Assembly (NCBI RefSeq): GCF_015101885.1 | Contig: NZ_CP062941.1 | Location: forward strand, 2,852,001-2,916,000 | Length of the DNA stretch: 64,000 nucleotides | Direction: 5' to 3' | Source: Massilia litorea | GTDB lineage: Bacteria > Pseudomonadota > Gammaproteobacteria > Burkholderiales > Burkholderiaceae_D | Part shown: piece by piece, positions 46,898 to 55,760 of the stretch | Position numbering within the stretch: the first letter of the stretch is position 1 | Layout: each line of letters begins with the position of its first letter | The notes under the pieces: model-generated | The model's database searches: none | What the model saw: only the letters and a program-made list of their open reading frames with translations | Told to the model about the DNA's origin: nothing | Made by a program: the position numbers and the translations under genes

Positions 46898-49110
46898 TGC
46901 GATTCCGGAACCGGCTCCTGCTCCTCGTGGTCGCCATCCTGGTGCCGGCCTTCATCGGCGCGGCGCTGGCGGTGGCATATGTCTACGTGGAACAGCAAAA
47001 AGACCAGGAGCGCGGCGTGGCGGAAACCGGCCATGCGTTCGCGTTGCTCATTGACAACGAAATGCGGCACCAGGAGGGTATCCTGCGCACCCTGGCCGCG
47101 TCGCCCGCGCTGGCCGCCGGCGACATGGCCGAGTTCTATGCGCATGCGCAGCGGGCCGCCGAGGGCGTCGGCGCGGTGGCGATCCTGCTGGACCTGGACG
47201 GCAAGACCGTCCTCAACACCCGGCGCCCGTTCGGCAGCGTAGTGCCCGGGCGCAACCCATCGAACCTGCCGGCGCTGGTGGAGCGCTTCGGCGCGGCCGG
47301 CACCCTGGTCTCCGATGTTTTTTATGCGCCGCCGGTGCGCCGCCACGACTTCATGATGCAGGTGCCGGTCCGCATCGACGGCCAGGTGCGCTACTACCTG
47401 CTGCTGGGCCTGCACGTCGGCATCGTCCAGCAATTGCTGGTGCGCCAGCATTTCCCGGGCACCTGGATCGCCTCCGTGGCCGACCGCAACGGCCGCATCG
47501 TGGCGCGCTCGCGCGACCCCGGCCGGTATGTCGGCACGCTGCTGCGTGAAGACACGCGCAGGCGCATCGCCGCTGGCGACGGCGCCCTGATGTTCGACGG
47601 CGAGACGCTCGAAGGCATCCCGGTGCGCGCCCTGGCCAGCACGGTGCCGAACACGGGCTGGAAGGTGTTGATCAGCATTCCCACGGCCGAGATCCGCCAG
47701 GTACCGATCAGGGCCGCCGCTTTCCTGGCCGCGATCATGGCCGTGCTGCTGGTGCTGGCCCTGGCGGCCGGCCGCTGGTTCGCGAACCGGGCAACGGCGC
47801 CGATCGAATACCTGGGGCGCTGCGCCGACCGCCTCGGCAACGGCGAGGAGGTGACTTACCACCCGCACGGACTGGAAGAGATCGACAACGTGGCGCGCCG
47901 CATGACGGAAGCCAGTAAACAGATCCGGCGCTCGCAGCGCGAGCTCGAACAGCGGGTGAACGAGGCGATCCGCGCCACCGAACAGGCGCAGGGCGCCTTG
48001 CTCAAAAGCCAGCGCCTGGAATCGCTCGGACGCCTGACGGCCGGCATCGCCCACGAATTCAACAACCTGCTGCAAACCCTGACCACCGCTTTGCAGCTGG
48101 GCGCGATGCTGGCCAGGGATCCGAAGCTGCAAGGCCTGATCGACACCTGCAAGCGCACCGTCGGGCGCGCCACCAAGCTCACCGGCCAGCTCGGCTCCTT
48201 CGGCCGGGTGCAGGAAGGGCGGCTGCTGACGGTCGATCCGAAGCTGCAGCTGGAAAGCGCGCTGCAGCTGATCCGGGGCGGCGTGGGCGAGGCGGTCGCG
48301 GTCGACACCGATTTCGCGCCCGACCTGTGGCCGGTGACGGTCGAACCGCTGCAGTTCGACCTGGCGCTGCTGAACCTGGCAATCAATGCGCGCGACGCGA
48401 TGGACGGCGGGGGCGTGCTGCGCATCATCGCGCGCAATGTCGCCCTGGACACGCCGCCGCAGGGCCTGGCGCCCGGCGACTACCTGCACCTGAGCGTGGT
48501 CGACGGCGGCGCCGGCATGTCGCCCGAGGTGCTGGCGCACGCGCTCGACCCCTTCTACACGACCAAGGCGCCGGGGCAGGGCACCGGGCTCGGCCTGCCG
48601 CAAGCCTATGCCTTCGCGGCCCAGGCCGGTGGGCTCCTCACGCTCGACAGCGCCCTGGGGCGCGGCACGCGGGTGCACATCTACCTGCCGCGTGCGGATG
48701 CGGCGCCGGCCCCGGCCCCGGCTGTCCCGGAGGCGCCGGCGGTATTGCGGCAGGAGAGCGGCAGCGTGCTCTTCGTCGAAGACGACCCGCTGGTGCGCGA
48801 AGCCGTCGCCGGCGGCCTGCGCCAGGCCGGCTTTACGGTGCGCATGGCCGAGAGCGGCGACGCCGCCCTGGCGCTGCTCGACGCCGGACTGCAGGTCGAT
48901 GTCGTGTTTTCCGATGTCGTCATGCCGGGCAGCCTGAGCGGCATCGACCTGGCGCGCGCCCTGCGCCGGCGCTGGCCCGAGCTGCCGGTGGTGCTGGCGA
49001 CCGGCTATACCGAGCGCCAGGTGGCGCTGCCTGACGTGCCGATCCTGGCCAAGCCCTACGACATCGCCCAGGCCGTGCGCCTGCTGGGCGGCCTCGTCGC
49101 GCAGGAATAG
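46897..49110 (+). CDS. Membrane-bound hybrid sensor kinase (Cache-HisKA-HATPase-REC)
   Basis: 737 aa. A first membrane helix (LLLLVVAILVPAFIGAALAV) and a second near residues 270-292 (AAAFLAAIMAVLLVLALAAG) bracket a periplasmic double-Cache type sensor domain. A HAMP-like linker and coiled coil lead to HisKA (GRLTAGIAHEFNNLLQTL), HATPase ([30 protein letters not shown]) and a C-terminal receiver (SVLFVEDDPLVREA, VFSDVVMPGSLSGIDL). The catalytic half is a paralogue of the kinases at 36503 and 41186. Ligand and output are unknown. Confidence 0.9.
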   Translation: MRFRNRLLLLVVAILVPAFIGAALAVAYVYVEQQKDQERGVAETGHAFALLIDNEMRHQEGILRTLAASPALAAGDMAEFYAHAQRAAEGVGAVAILLDLDGKTVLNTRRPFGSVVPGRNPSNLPALVERFGAAGTLVSDVFYAPPVRRHDFMMQVPVRIDGQVRYYLLLGLHVGIVQQLLVRQHFPGTWIASVADRNGRIVARSRDPGRYVGTLLREDTRRRIAAGDGALMFDGETLEGIPVRALASTVPNTGWKVLISIPTAEIRQVPIRAAAFLAAIMAVLLVLALAAGRWFANRATAPIEYLGRCADRLGNGEEVTYHPHGLEEIDNVARRMTEASKQIRRSQRELEQRVNEAIRATEQAQGALLKSQRLESLGRLTAGIAHEFNNLLQTLTTALQLGAMLARDPKLQGLIDTCKRTVGRATKLTGQLGSFGRVQEGRLLTVDPKLQLESALQLIRGGVGEAVAVDTDFAPDLWPVTVEPLQFDLALLNLAINARDAMDGGGVLRIIARNVALDTPPQGLAPGDYLHLSVVDGGAGMSPEVLAHALDPFYTTKAPGQGTGLGLPQAYAFAAQAGGLLTLDSALGRGTRVHIYLPRADAAPAPAPAVPEAPAVLRQESGSVLFVEDDPLVREAVAGGLRQAGFTVRMAESGDAALALLDAGLQVDVVFSDVVMPGSLSGIDLARALRRRWPELPVVLATGYTERQVALPDVPILAKPYDIAQAVRLLGGLVAQE

Positions 49111-49191
49111 TTGTATGGGGCAAAGCGGCGCCGGCCGCTGCGCGACCTGACTAGAATGAGCACGGGTTGTTCTTCACTTGAGGAGACGGAC

Positions 49192-49758
49192 ATGGTCAAG
49201 GTGGCGGTGATAGTCGGCAGTACCCGTCCGGGGCGCAAGGCGCTCGACGTGGCGCGCTGGGTAATGGACGCGGCGTCGCAGCGCAGCGATGCGAGCTTCG
49301 AGCTGGTCGATATCCAGGATTTCAAGCTGCCGCTGCTGGACGAGCCGGTGCCGCCCTCGATGGGCCAGTATTCGAAGCCGCACACGATCGCCTGGGCCGA
49401 AAAGATCGCGCAGTTCGACGGCTTCGTCTTCGTTACGCCCGAGTATAACCACGGCACCTCGGGCGCGCTGAAGAACGCCATCGACTTCCTCTATAAAGAG
49501 TGGAACAACAAGGCGGCCGGTTTCGTCGGCTACGGCAGCGCCGGCGGCGTGCGCGCCGTCGAAAGCCTGCGCCTGGTGATGGGCGAACTGATGGTGGCCG
49601 ACGTGCGCGGGCAGGTGATGCTGTCGCTGTTCACTGACTTCGAGAATTTCGCCACCTTCAAGCCGGCCGCGCACCATGGTCAGTCCTTGACCGCCATGCT
49701 CGACCAGGTGGTGGCCTGGAGCGGGGCGCTGGCGCCGCTGCGCAAATCTGCCGGCTGA
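49192..49758 (+). CDS. NAD(P)H-dependent FMN reductase
   Basis: 188 aa flavodoxin-like fold. The FMN phosphate loop is GSTRPGRKALDVA, the second flavin contact is VTPEYNHGTSGALKNAIDFL, and YGSAGGVRAVESLRLV closes the active site. Relatives reduce FMN, quinones, azo dyes or chromate. The ATG at 49192 was chosen because GAGGAG lies 8 bases upstream. Neighbours do not hint at a pathway. Confidence 0.88.
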   Translation: MVKVAVIVGSTRPGRKALDVARWVMDAASQRSDASFELVDIQDFKLPLLDEPVPPSMGQYSKPHTIAWAEKIAQFDGFVFVTPEYNHGTSGALKNAIDFLYKEWNNKAAGFVGYGSAGGVRAVESLRLVMGELMVADVRGQVMLSLFTDFENFATFKPAAHHGQSLTAMLDQVVAWSGALAPLRKSAG

Positions 49759-49787
49759 TACAATCGGCGCCTTTTGCGCGCTGACCG

Positions 49788-50411
49788 ATGACGCCCGATT
49801 CTCCTCCCCGCCGCGCCGGCTGCGCGGCCTGCCTGCGCGCGCAATCGGCCTGCATCTGCGCCTGGGTGCGGCCGGTGTCGCCCGCGGCCGGGCTCTTGAT
49901 CCTGCAGCATCCGCTCGAAGTGGCGAACGCCAAGAACAGCGCGCGCCTGCTGCACCTGTGCGTTGCCGGCAGCCGGCTTGCGGTCGGCGAAGCCTTCGAT
50001 CCGCTGGAGCTGGATGCGCTGTTGCATGCGGATGGCCGCCGGCCCGTGCTGCTGTATCCGGAGACGCCGGACGCGCCCGCGGCCCCGGCCACCAGCCTGC
50101 CCCCGCCCGGGGAACTGCGCCTGGTGGTGCTCGACGCCACCTGGCGCAAGAGCCGCAAGATGCTGCACCTGACCCCGGCCCTGCAGCGCCTGCCGCGCCT
50201 GGCCCTGAGCGAGATGCCGGCCTCGAACTACCGCATCCGCAAGGCGCACGCCCCGGACCAGCTCTCGACCCTCGAGGCCACCGCCTACGCGCTGGGCCAG
50301 GTCGGCGGCGACATGGCGCTCGTTGCGCCCTTATTGGAGGCGTTTGACGGTTTTGTGCAACAACAGGCCGCTTTCGTGCCCCTGGACGCGGCGCGCACAC
50401 GGCACGCTTGA
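49788..50411 (+). CDS. tapT: DTW-domain tRNA-uridine aminocarboxypropyltransferase
   Basis: 207 aa. N-terminal Cys-rich segment (CAACLRAQSACICAW), ILQHPLEVANAKNSARLL, and the DTW motif, here LDATWRKSRKM, identify the family (E. coli TapT/YfiP). It transfers the 3-amino-3-carboxypropyl group of SAM to U47 of tRNA (acp3U). Alternative substrate sites in rRNA are known for other family members. The terminal region after ALEATAYAL-like helices is variable. Confidence 0.86.
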   Translation: MTPDSPPRRAGCAACLRAQSACICAWVRPVSPAAGLLILQHPLEVANAKNSARLLHLCVAGSRLAVGEAFDPLELDALLHADGRRPVLLYPETPDAPAAPATSLPPPGELRLVVLDATWRKSRKMLHLTPALQRLPRLALSEMPASNYRIRKAHAPDQLSTLEATAYALGQVGGDMALVAPLLEAFDGFVQQQAAFVPLDAARTRHA

Positions 50412-50435
50412 GTTCAGGCGCTGACGGGCGTACCA

Positions 50436-50455
50436 TACTGTATAAACATACAGTA
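50436..50455 (+). promoter_or_regulatory. SOS box (LexA operator)
   Basis: TACTGTATAAACATACAGTA has the core CTGT-N8-ACAG with flanking TA at both ends, differing from the E. coli consensus only in the central AT run. Its last base is the first base of the radical SAM gene's ATG at 50455. Confidence 0.85.
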
Positions 50456-51645
50456 TGAGGTGCACAGTGGAACTGCGCGAACGAACAATTGACCGGGAAT
50501 ACAGTGCCGAGCAGCCAATGTTGCCGCCGCGTCCGCTCGCGGTGTCGAAAGGGCGGGGCGCTGTATCCAACATGCAAGGCCGGTACGAGGTCAACGGCCG
50601 CGAGGGTTTCGACGACGGCTGGGACGCCGGGATCGAGCCCGGCGATGCGCCGCGCTTCAAGACTCAGGTGACGGACGAAGTCGCAAAGAGCATCCTCTCG
50701 CGCAACGCCTCGCCCGACATCCCGTTCAAGGTCTCGCTCAATCCCTATCGCGGATGCGAGCACGGCTGCATCTATTGTTTCGCCCGTCCCACGCACAGCT
50801 ATCTCGGCCTCTCACCCGGGCTCGATTTCGAGACCAGGTTGTTCGCCAAGGTCAACGCTGCCGAGCTGCTACGGCGCGAGCTGGCGCATCCGGGGTACAA
50901 GCCCGAGCACATCGCCATCGGCGTGAATACCGACGCCTATCAACCCTGCGAGCGCGAGATGCGCCTGACGCGCCAGGTGCTCGAGGTGCTGAGCGAATGC
51001 CAGCATCCGGTCGGCATGATCACCAAGTCCTCGCTGATCGAGCGCGACATCGACCTGCTGGCCCCGATGGCGGCCAAGGGCCAGGCCTGTGCCGCGATCA
51101 CGATCACCACGCTCGACTCGGAAATCTCGCGCACCCTGGAGCCGCGCGCCGCCGCCCCGGCGCGGCGCCTGCGCACGATCCGCACCCTGACCGAGGCCGG
51201 CATCCCGGTCAGCGTCAGCGTGGCGCCGATCATCCCTTTCGTCACCGAACCGGAAATCGAGCGCATCCTGGAAGCGGCGCGCGATGCCGGCGCCGTCAGC
51301 GCCCATTACGTCGTGCTGCGATTACCCTTCGAGGTCAATCCGCTGTTCCAGCAATGGCTCGAAGCCCATTTCCCGGAACGTGCCCAGCGCGTGATGAACC
51401 GCGTGCGCGAGATGCGCGGCGGGAAGGATTACGACAGCGACTGGGGCAAGCGCATGCAGGGCGAGGGCGTCTGGGCCGACCTGATCCGCCAGCGTTTTAC
51501 GAAGACCGTCGAGCGGCTGGGCCTGGGGAAGCTGGGCAGCCGTTTCGAGCGGCTCGATACATCGCAATTCCGGCGGCCGCTGGTGGTGCCGGCGGCGACC
51601 GGCAAGGCGGGCGCGAAGGGGGCGGCGCAGCTGGATTTGTTTTGA
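50455..51645 (+). CDS. PA0069-family radical SAM protein, SOS-controlled
   Basis: 396 aa. Radical SAM iron-sulfur motif CX3CX2C in YRGCEHGCIYCFARPTHSY; the next part (IGVNTDAYQPCEREMRLTRQ, GMITKSSLIERDIDLL) matches the SplB-like PA0069 group. Spore photoproduct lyase, a relative, repairs UV-damaged thymines directly, so a DNA repair role is plausible but not proven. A perfect-looking LexA box lies immediately upstream. The ATG at 50455 overlaps that operator; a GTG at 50467 or ATG at 50518 may be the real start. The Lys/Gly-rich tail ends in QLDLF, which resembles a beta-clamp-binding motif. Confidence 0.87.
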   Translation: MRCTVELRERTIDREYSAEQPMLPPRPLAVSKGRGAVSNMQGRYEVNGREGFDDGWDAGIEPGDAPRFKTQVTDEVAKSILSRNASPDIPFKVSLNPYRGCEHGCIYCFARPTHSYLGLSPGLDFETRLFAKVNAAELLRRELAHPGYKPEHIAIGVNTDAYQPCEREMRLTRQVLEVLSECQHPVGMITKSSLIERDIDLLAPMAAKGQACAAITITTLDSEISRTLEPRAAAPARRLRTIRTLTEAGIPVSVSVAPIIPFVTEPEIERILEAARDAGAVSAHYVVLRLPFEVNPLFQQWLEAHFPERAQRVMNRVREMRGGKDYDSDWGKRMQGEGVWADLIRQRFTKTVERLGLGKLGSRFERLDTSQFRRPLVVPAATGKAGAKGAAQLDLF

Positions 51646-51750
51646 CGAGGGGGCGGCGGGCCATCGGACCCGCCGTGGCGCCCGCGTGTATCTGCGATGT
51701 GGGCGCCGCAAAGCGTCGAACCATGCGCAATAGCGGGTGCCGCTGCGGCT

Positions 51751-52200
51751 TCAGGGAGTGCCGGAATCGATCGCCTCGATGGAGCGCTCGATCGCCTTGT
51801 CGAACGATTCGCGCAGTGCGGGACTATCGATCTGGCTCGACGCCCAGGCAAGCCGGGAGGCAAAGCCGATGTGGAAGTCGGCATGCGATTCCTGACTCCA
51901 CGGCTCCGGGTGCGGTCCCAGACCGCGATGTGGCCCCCACCATGGCGGCAGCCTGGGTGGCCTTGGACGGGTAGGGCACCAATCGTCGAGGTCCATGAAT
52001 GCGATCGCGGGGTCGAGACCGAAGCGATCGGCCTGCCACGCGGTATGCGCAAACTCGGCGGCAATGGCAGCGCCCAGTTCGTGCGCTGGAAGGAGCTGCG
52101 CATTGAGTGCGGCGAGACTCAATGGGCCGCGGGGGATCAGGTCGAAGATCGCGGGAAGCCGCGCTCCGAGAATGGCGAGGATGCGACGGTCGATGGACAT
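51751..52200 (-). CDS. Hypothetical protein, unrecognised
   Basis: 149 aa. A real gene is indicated by AGGAG placed 7 bases before the ATG at 52200 and by sensible composition. A helical first half (LAALNAQLLPAHELGAAIAAEF) is followed by a Pro/Trp-rich turn (RPPRLPPWWGPHRGLGPHPE) and a helical C-terminus. No signal peptide, membrane segment or known motif is seen. The gap between it and the radical SAM gene (105 bases) holds nothing recognisable. Confidence 0.6.
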   Translation of the reverse strand: MSIDRRILAILGARLPAIFDLIPRGPLSLAALNAQLLPAHELGAAIAAEFAHTAWQADRFGLDPAIAFMDLDDWCPTRPRPPRLPPWWGPHRGLGPHPEPWSQESHADFHIGFASRLAWASSQIDSPALRESFDKAIERSIEAIDSGTP

Positions 52201-52356
52201 GGCCTCTCCTGGTGAACGTAATCGGACCGTCCTCTGGCGCGAGGACAGCTGTTCGAACGACCGATGTTCGACCCTGAAGGTTCAGGAAAGTGCCGGAAGA
52301 GTTGACGCCGCGAGGCTGCGGCGCCCTGGGCCGGGGTCACGACGCCGGCTGGAAAC

Positions 52357-52926
52357 TCACGATCGGGCCGCGTCGATCAGGTGGCGCTCGATCTCGAACA
52401 CGTGCGCGTCATGCTTGCCCAGCGCCCGCAGCGCCCGGGCCAGTTCCAGAAGGTATTCGCTGTTCGGGCCGCTCGGCCCGGCCGCACCGGCAATCTGCTG
52501 CGCAATCTCGTGCTCGGTCGCGGGGCCGAGAAACGCCGCGTTCTCGTGCGTCGCGATATACACCAGTCCCTCTTCGCTGCCGCCGTCATCGAACGCGATA
52601 TCGATCGCCAGCCGCAGGTAACCGTTCTTCTCGCGGTGGTCGAGGTGGGCGAATTCCTCCGGCGTGACCAGGTAGGCCATGCCATGGCAGACGGCGCCTT
52701 CTTCCGGCACCAGCGTCACCACGCGGCCGGGCGCGGCCTCGGTGCCGCGGTGGTCGTGCGAACCCTGCCAGAAACGGCGGGTCCAGCCGCGGATGCTCGC
52801 CGGGCGGCGTTCGATGAAGGGGAAGTCGGCCTTGAAGATCAGCGAACCGTAGCCGAACAGCCAGACTTCATGGTGGCCGTCGAATTTGTCCATGCGCTGG
52901 TTGATCGCGATGGTGTTCAGGGACAT
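52357..52926 (-). CDS. ChaC-like gamma-glutamylcyclotransferase
   Basis: 189 aa. The substrate-binding loop is VWLFGYGSLIFKADFP, and the catalytic Glu is probably in HREKNGYLRLAI. IRGWTRRFWQGSHDHRGTEA is typical of the ChaC group, which degrades glutathione to 5-oxoproline and Cys-Gly. The start at 52926 has AGGAG 8 bases upstream. It may act in glutathione turnover under stress; there is no cation-transporter gene beside it as in E. coli. Confidence 0.88.
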   Translation of the reverse strand: MSLNTIAINQRMDKFDGHHEVWLFGYGSLIFKADFPFIERRPASIRGWTRRFWQGSHDHRGTEAAPGRVVTLVPEEGAVCHGMAYLVTPEEFAHLDHREKNGYLRLAIDIAFDDGGSEEGLVYIATHENAAFLGPATEHEIAQQIAGAAGPSGPNSEYLLELARALRALGKHDAHVFEIERHLIDAARS

Positions 52927-53015
52927 CTGTGGCACTCCTGCTGAAACGATCTGCAATCCGTCGATTCTAGCCCAGCGCGGCGGCCGGCGCAGAGCCCCGG
53001 TTCACGCCTGCTGAT

Positions 53016-53936
53016 TCATGCTTGCATCATGCGCGCCTCGCTGCGCTTTCCCTCCACATACGGAAACAGGAAATCGATGAAGCTCTGCGCCGCCGGCGAC
53101 AGCGAGCGTCCGGCGCGCGTGTAGACGAAAAAGCGCCGCGTCAGCCTGGGCTCCTCGAGCGGGCGCATGTGCAGTTGGTAGAGCTGCACCAGCGGCTCGG
53201 CATACGGCAGGCAGACGGTGATGCCGAGCCCGGCGCTGACCATCGCCAGCGCCGTCGTCATGAAGGTGACTTCGTTGGCCGGTTTCAGGGGCACTTCGCG
53301 CAGCAGGGCTTGCATGTCGGCCAGCAGGCGCTCCGTGAATTGTCCCTGCAGGGCGATGAAGGGATAACGCGCGACGTCCTGCCAGGTGACGCGCGCGTTC
53401 GCCTCCAGGGGGTGTCCCTGCGGGAAGACGAGGGAGAAGGGCATCTCGAACAGCTCGCGCGCTTCCAGTTGCGGCGCCGGTTCGCGCTCGGGTCCGATGC
53501 CGAAATCGGATTCGCCCGAGAGCACGCGCGCGATCACGTTCTCGACCGGGCTGTCGGCGACCCGGACATCGATGTCCGGTTGCCCGCTGCGGTAGGCAGC
53601 CACGGCTGCGGGCACCAGGGTGCAGCACATCAGTTGTGGCGCGGCGATGCGCACCACGCCTTTTCGCAACTGCGTATGGTCCGCCACGTTCGCCAGCGCA
53701 CCGTCGAGATCATCGATCATCTGGCTAAATAGCGGATACAGCTCGCGGCCGATGTCCGTCAATACGATGCGGCGCGTGGAACGGTCGACGACGCGTGCGC
53801 CGAGGGTCTGTTCGAGCTCCTTGATCAAGCCCGAAAGAGCCGATTGTGTCACGTGCATGGACGCTGCCGCCGACGTAAAGTTATTGGTCTTGGCGAGCGC
53901 CACGAACGCGCGCATCTGGCGCAGGGTGGGATTCAT
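53016..53936 (-). CDS. LysR-family transcriptional regulator (probable regulator of fumarylacetoacetase genes)
   Basis: 306 aa. Winged HTH (MRAFVALAKTNNFTSAAASMHVTQSALSGLIKELE) and effector domain (VVRIAAPQLMCCTLVPAAVA ... FGIGPEREPAPQLEARELF). The start at 53936 gives the standard family N-terminus. It is divergent from the fumarylacetoacetase/maleylacetoacetate isomerase genes, 97 bases apart, with a CTGAT-AA-ATCAG inverted repeat at 53945-53956. Control of those genes is the simplest inference. Confidence 0.86.
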   Translation of the reverse strand: MNPTLRQMRAFVALAKTNNFTSAAASMHVTQSALSGLIKELEQTLGARVVDRSTRRIVLTDIGRELYPLFSQMIDDLDGALANVADHTQLRKGVVRIAAPQLMCCTLVPAAVAAYRSGQPDIDVRVADSPVENVIARVLSGESDFGIGPEREPAPQLEARELFEMPFSLVFPQGHPLEANARVTWQDVARYPFIALQGQFTERLLADMQALLREVPLKPANEVTFMTTALAMVSAGLGITVCLPYAEPLVQLYQLHMRPLEEPRLTRRFFVYTRAGRSLSPAAQSFIDFLFPYVEGKRSEARMMQA

Positions 53937-53944
53937 AGGATAGT

Positions 53945-53956
53945 CTGATAAATCAG
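53945..53956. promoter_or_regulatory. Inverted repeat near the LysR start (possible operator)
   Basis: CTGAT-AA-ATCAG, 8 bases upstream of the regulator start codon. A standard LysR T-N11-A box is not resolved. Confidence 0.3.
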
Positions 53957-54033
53957 GCGGAAAATATTGTTTGTATGATAGTTCGTTTTGACTTTTAATG
54001 GCGGCAACTAATGCCCGGACTAAGGAACTCGCC

Positions 54034-55074
54034 ATGAAACTCGCTTCACTCAAGACCGGCGGCCGCGACGGTACGCTGGTCGTCGTCAGCCGTGACCTCG
54101 TCACCTGCCAGGCCGTCCCGAAGATCGCGCGCACGCTGCAGGCCGCGCTCGACGACTGGGACGCGGTCGCGCCGCGCCTGCAGGCCGTCTACGACAAGCT
54201 CAACAATGGCAGCGCCGACCAGGCCGAATCCTTCATCGAGATGGATTGCCATTCGCCGCTGCCGCGCGCCTACCAGTGGGCCGACGGCTCGGCCTACATC
54301 AACCACGTCGAGCTGGTGCGCAAGGCGCGCAATGCCGAGGTGCCGGCCTCGTTCTACACCGACCCGCTGATGTACCAGGGCGGCGGCGACTCCTTCATCG
54401 GTCCCTGCGACCCGATCGCCGTGATGAGCGAAGACTGGGGCGTCGACCTGGAAGCGGAAGTGGCGGTCGTCACCGGCGACGTGCCGATGGGCGCGAGCAT
54501 CGACGAGGCCGCGAAGGCGATCCGCCTCGTCATGCTGGTGAACGACGTTTCGCTGCGCAACCTGATTCCGGGCGAACTGGCAAAGGGTTTTGGTTTTTAC
54601 CAGTCGAAGCCGGCCAGCGCGTTTTCTCCGGTGGCGGTCACGCCGGACGAGCTGGGCGACGCCTGGCTTGACTCCAAACTGCACCTGCCGCTGCTGGTCA
54701 CGGTCAACGACGAGCCCTTCGGCAAGCCGAACGCGGGCGAGGACATGACCTTCAGCTTCGCGCAACTCGTTTCGCATGCTGCCAAGACGCGCGAGCTCGG
54801 CGCCGGCAGCATCATCGGTTCCGGCACGGTGTCGAACAAGCAGGGCGGCCTGCATGGCTCGAGCATCGCCAACGGTGGCGTCGGCTACTGCTGCCTGGCC
54901 GAACTGCGGATGTACGAAACCATCGAACTCGGCGCCCCGGCGACGCCATTCCTGCGCTTTGGCGACAACGTGCGCATCGAGATGCTGGATCTTGATGGCG
55001 CCAGCATTTTCGGCGCCATCGATCACGAGGTGAGGCATTACCACGGCGCGCATTCCCACGAGAGGAAAGAATGA
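54034..55074 (+). CDS. Fumarylacetoacetate hydrolase family protein
   Basis: 346 aa. Metal-binding Glu/Asp appear in VDLEAEVAVVTGDVP, and catalytic/phosphate-site residues in NDVSLRNLIPGELAKGFGF and GSGTVSNKQGG. The length and N-terminus match the bacterial FAH found in homogentisate degradation. It cleaves fumarylacetoacetate to fumarate and acetoacetate. The ATG at 54034 has AAGGA upstream. Its stop overlaps the isomerase start (ATGA), so the two are translated together. Homogentisate dioxygenase (hmgA) is not in the window. Confidence 0.9.
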   Translation: MKLASLKTGGRDGTLVVVSRDLVTCQAVPKIARTLQAALDDWDAVAPRLQAVYDKLNNGSADQAESFIEMDCHSPLPRAYQWADGSAYINHVELVRKARNAEVPASFYTDPLMYQGGGDSFIGPCDPIAVMSEDWGVDLEAEVAVVTGDVPMGASIDEAAKAIRLVMLVNDVSLRNLIPGELAKGFGFYQSKPASAFSPVAVTPDELGDAWLDSKLHLPLLVTVNDEPFGKPNAGEDMTFSFAQLVSHAAKTRELGAGSIIGSGTVSNKQGGLHGSSIANGGVGYCCLAELRMYETIELGAPATPFLRFGDNVRIEMLDLDGASIFGAIDHEVRHYHGAHSHERKE

Positions 55075-55715
55075 AGCTTTATACCTATTTCCGCAGCTCC
55101 GCCGCCTACCGCGTGCGCATCGCCCTGAACCTGAAGGGCCTGGGCTATGACGCGGTGCCCGTGCACCTGCTCAAGGACGGCGGCCAGCAGCGCCAGGAGG
55201 AATACCGGCGCATCAATCCGAGCGGCCTGGTGCCGGCTTTCCAGGACGAGCGCATCACGCTGACGCAGTCGATGGCGATCGTCGAATACCTCGATGAGCG
55301 CTTCCCGGCCGTGCCCCTGATGCCGCAGGATGCGCCGGGACGCGCCCGCGTGCGCGAGCTGGCGCAGATCATCGCCTGCGACATCCACCCGCTGAACAAC
55401 CTGCGCGTCCTGCGCTACCTGGTGCACGAGCTGAAAATCAGCGAAGAGCAGAAGAACGACTGGATCCGCCACTGGATCCGCGAAGGACTGGCCGGCCTCG
55501 AATCGCACCTCGCGCGCGACCCGGCCGCCGGTCCCTTCTGCCACGGCAGCGCGCCGACGATCGCCGACTGCTTCCTGGTGCCGCAGGTGTTCAATGCCCA
55601 GCGTTTCGAGATCGACATCAGCGTCTACCCGAACATCGCCCGCATCTACGCGCTATGCATCGACCTGCCGGCCTTCGCGGCCGCGCATCCATCCAGGCAG
55701 CCGGACGCCGAGTAA
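55071..55715 (+). CDS. maiA: Maleylacetoacetate isomerase (zeta-class glutathione transferase)
   Basis: 214 aa GST fold. The zeta-class motif SSAAYRVRIALNLKG gives the catalytic Ser, followed by the glutathione site region NPSGLVPAFQD and TQSMAIVEYLDE. The C-terminal helical domain includes SAPTIADCFLVPQ. It isomerises maleylacetoacetate to fumarylacetoacetate with glutathione, the step before FAH. Overlaps the FAH gene by 4 bases. Confidence 0.93.
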   Translation: MKLYTYFRSSAAYRVRIALNLKGLGYDAVPVHLLKDGGQQRQEEYRRINPSGLVPAFQDERITLTQSMAIVEYLDERFPAVPLMPQDAPGRARVRELAQIIACDIHPLNNLRVLRYLVHELKISEEQKNDWIRHWIREGLAGLESHLARDPAAGPFCHGSAPTIADCFLVPQVFNAQRFEIDISVYPNIARIYALCIDLPAFAAAHPSRQPDAE

Positions 55716-55760
55716 GCGGCTGCTCCCGGAGGCGGACGGGAGCGTCCGCCTCGTCCGGTG

